This document shows positions 4,801 through 5,482 of a stretch of DNA of 5,482 bases, piece after piece. The notes under the pieces were generated by a model, which saw nothing but the letters and a program-made list of their open reading frames with translations, ran no database searches and was not told the origin of the DNA. Positions within the stretch are counted from its first letter, which is position 1. The number at the start of each line of letters is the position of its first letter. The DNA is from Synergistes sp. Lineage in GTDB: Bacteria; Synergistota; Synergistia; Synergistales; Synergistaceae. The position numbers and the translations under genes were made by a program. The stretch covers positions 1 through 5,482 of the forward strand of contig JAEEYY010000104.1 in assembly GCA_016288355.1 (NCBI GenBank). Direction: 5' to 3'.

Positions 4801-5482
4801 GCGGGCTGCCGGAGCTGCGGCTCTTATGGTGGATAATTCACCGAGCCGTCTTACTGTCGAGATAGCGGAGAGAGAGAAGCTCAGGCGCGGGAAAAACAGC
4901 GTAACGCTTTATGTCAGGGACGCCGAAGGGCGCGGACGCGAGGCTGACGTGACCGTGATGGCGGTCGACGAGACGATCCTCGGGCTTACCGGCTACACGA
5001 CCCCGGCGCCGTGGGAATATTTTACTTCGCGGCGCGAGCTTGCCACCGAAACATATGATGTATACGGCTGTCTGATAACCCCTGACCGCGTGTCGGAGGC
5101 GCTTCGGACTGTCGGAGGCGGAGCAGGCGAGGATTCGTTTATGAAGTCAAGCTTAAGCCCCGTACAGGCAAGAAGATTCCGGCTGCTGTCGCTGGCTGTC
5201 AAAGCACGCAGCGGCAGCGACGGCCGCTGTGAAGCGGAACTTGAGGTCCCGGAGTTTTCCGGTGCGGTGCGTCTGATGGCGGTGGCTGCGACCGCCGGAG
5301 CCGAAGGCAGCTGCGCGCGCCTGGTGCAGGCAGGCGGCGACATCGTGACGGAACTGTCACTGCCGCGCTTTGCCGCTGACGGCGACCGCTTCTCTTCGTC
5401 GGCGCGCATATTCAACAACGCGGATCGCGATGTCTCCGTCAAATTCTCGCTGAAGTGCGAAAACTCGAGGGCCGACCTGAAT
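1853..5482 (+). CDS. Bacterial alpha-2-macroglobulin family protein, N-terminal 1210 residues (partial)
   Basis: An uninterrupted frame of 1210 codons runs off the right edge; relatives such as E. coli YfhM are about 1650 residues or longer. They are periplasmic protease traps: cleavage of a bait region exposes a thioester that binds the protease. Visible in order: signal or anchor segment (1-25); a Big_5/SbsA-like Ig domain (about 31-132, ending FSFNTPP); MG1-type domains, including QMRFSDDGRLISPSGSLRLP (from 333); the DLGL-to-SGGKPVQGVEV domain (447-510); an MG domain with YTPRDIFRPGDTV (R562-P563-G564-D565) and TGSW (W626); VEDFSAPRM (646-654) with the following MG pair; TTDKKIYKVGDTAKIKV (Y912), the bait-region-type domain; VDETILGL (1038-1045) with YFTSRRELATETYDVYG; and the start of the central A2M domain (about 1107-1210). 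The thioester domain is not in view, so trapping by thioester versus a thioester-free type cannot be decided. There is no lipobox Cys and 15 Cys overall. The family call is firm. Confidence 0.93.
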   Translation, partial: MNKKTLVGFAAAAAVLLAVIFAGLGSGGGGFKISEFSPQGEAARSAEVKCVFSRNVVSDDVVGSPLAPGDYPLAFSPEISGFGRWTAPDTFVLTPSGGLPAASRFAASAAEDLKDLKGTALSGVKEFSFNTPPLEFLGAKQVDFSADERSVTFEAAFSLPVDAARFAGYARITGDGGRSVEFSTVRPGDDAKKILLMLRGVSEEEVTLNIAEGFTSEAGPLGLAKACSVKLKCTPVVEIRDSSAFSDMDGGRIMIETTAPVDLAKASAFIAISPKKDFTVEPAPGGFAVSGAFAPQDRVTVEVKKGLPCAGRPETVLENDWSRAFIFPNMEAQMRFSDDGRLISPSGSLRLPVESVNIDKISVTVRELYPNNIAYAMRAYDDAEPRGLAHLVAEKEYSVHGRPNVPVRRALDLAPLLGGKRGVFLITACGNDGRDFLSTNCVVNVSDLGLSVTLSDNEALVRVLSVSGGKPVQGVEVSLLSWENQIMGRGRSNADGVARIAVTRPEESSLPAIAVASIGGDCAYLRFDNGIYGGSDDFDTNGAEWLKKGYSAYCYTPRDIFRPGDTVPVMAVLRGTDGKAPAPFPVTVKLYGPGAREWGSKSVMLTKEGTAFAEFELTAEAPTGSWYAAVVAPGRKMPVGFRDLYVEDFSAPRMFVEAESDKKSITADESCDIDLSGRYTFGTPAAAMHYEAELSTQERQFTHKDWKGFSFRDEDTDFVSESDFISSGVLDAEGHAGFKVNGADRVSHAALDIALRCGVMDDAGRWTYKTITIPWYPSEAIAGIEVRREVSPQQELSFRAAAVKPDGTASDAGELNYALFRRVSRSVTFESGGRGARNTVKELIPRGSGTVKLSGGTGAASVNIKEAGEYVLRVETPDGKSRASAVLHAYGSGGAEVQLPDVALITTDKKIYKVGDTAKIKVKSPFAGCVTISAGTTGILWSAVRQISGLETEFSVPVTENMKPNAWITAQIVRASRADGASARAAGAAALMVDNSPSRLTVEIAEREKLRRGKNSVTLYVRDAEGRGREADVTVMAVDETILGLTGYTTPAPWEYFTSRRELATETYDVYGCLITPDRVSEALRTVGGGAGEDSFMKSSLSPVQARRFRLLSLAVKARSGSDGRCEAELEVPEFSGAVRLMAVAATAGAEGSCARLVQAGGDIVTELSLPRFAADGDRFSSSARIFNNADRDVSVKFSLKCENSRADLN

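Noticed and set aside
4993..5442. 149-codon minus-strand reading frame
   Set aside because: Antisense to the VDETILGL / A2M core region; low-complexity Ser/Ala/Arg translation.

Overview
The window holds two partial genes and one complete gene. All three look chromosomal, and no mobile element, CRISPR array, tRNA or rRNA was seen. Coding regions are fairly GC-rich yet use ATA (Ile) and AGG (Arg) often. One end carries a homologue of the small ACT-like protein TM1266, typical of anaerobes with [FeFe]-hydrogenase. The other end carries a bacterial alpha-2-macroglobulin, typical of bacteria with an outer membrane. Together these suggest an anaerobic, fermentative, two-membrane bacterium. Synergistota would fit, but this is inference and no marker gene confirms it.

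Layout. Positions 1-251 (minus) are the N-terminal 83 codons of the TM1266-like protein, which runs off the left edge. Positions 252-453 are an intergenic stretch with several competing hairpins and a T6 tract on the minus strand: probably the terminator of the next gene, possibly an attenuator-like leader for the TM1266-like gene. Positions 454-1497 (minus) encode a complete 347-residue secreted protein that I do not recognise. It has a signal peptide, a helical N-terminal half, a long Gly/Ala-rich hydrophobic segment and a Gly5-His-Gly-His tail. Positions 1498-1852 are a 355-base AT-richer divergent control region. Positions 1853-5482 (plus) are the first 1210 codons of an alpha-2-macroglobulin-family protein, cut by the right edge before the thioester domain.

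Functional links. The secreted protein and the macroglobulin are transcribed divergently from a shared control region, and both act outside the cytoplasm. Joint regulation is possible but not shown. Bacterial alpha-2-macroglobulins are thought to trap foreign proteases in the periplasm and are often encoded beside the penicillin-binding protein PbpC; that neighbour, if present, lies beyond the right edge. The TM1266-like gene has no obvious functional link to the other two. I see no clear novel multi-gene system. The most unusual items are the Gly-zipper/His-tail secreted protein and the chain of mutually exclusive hairpins at 327-411.
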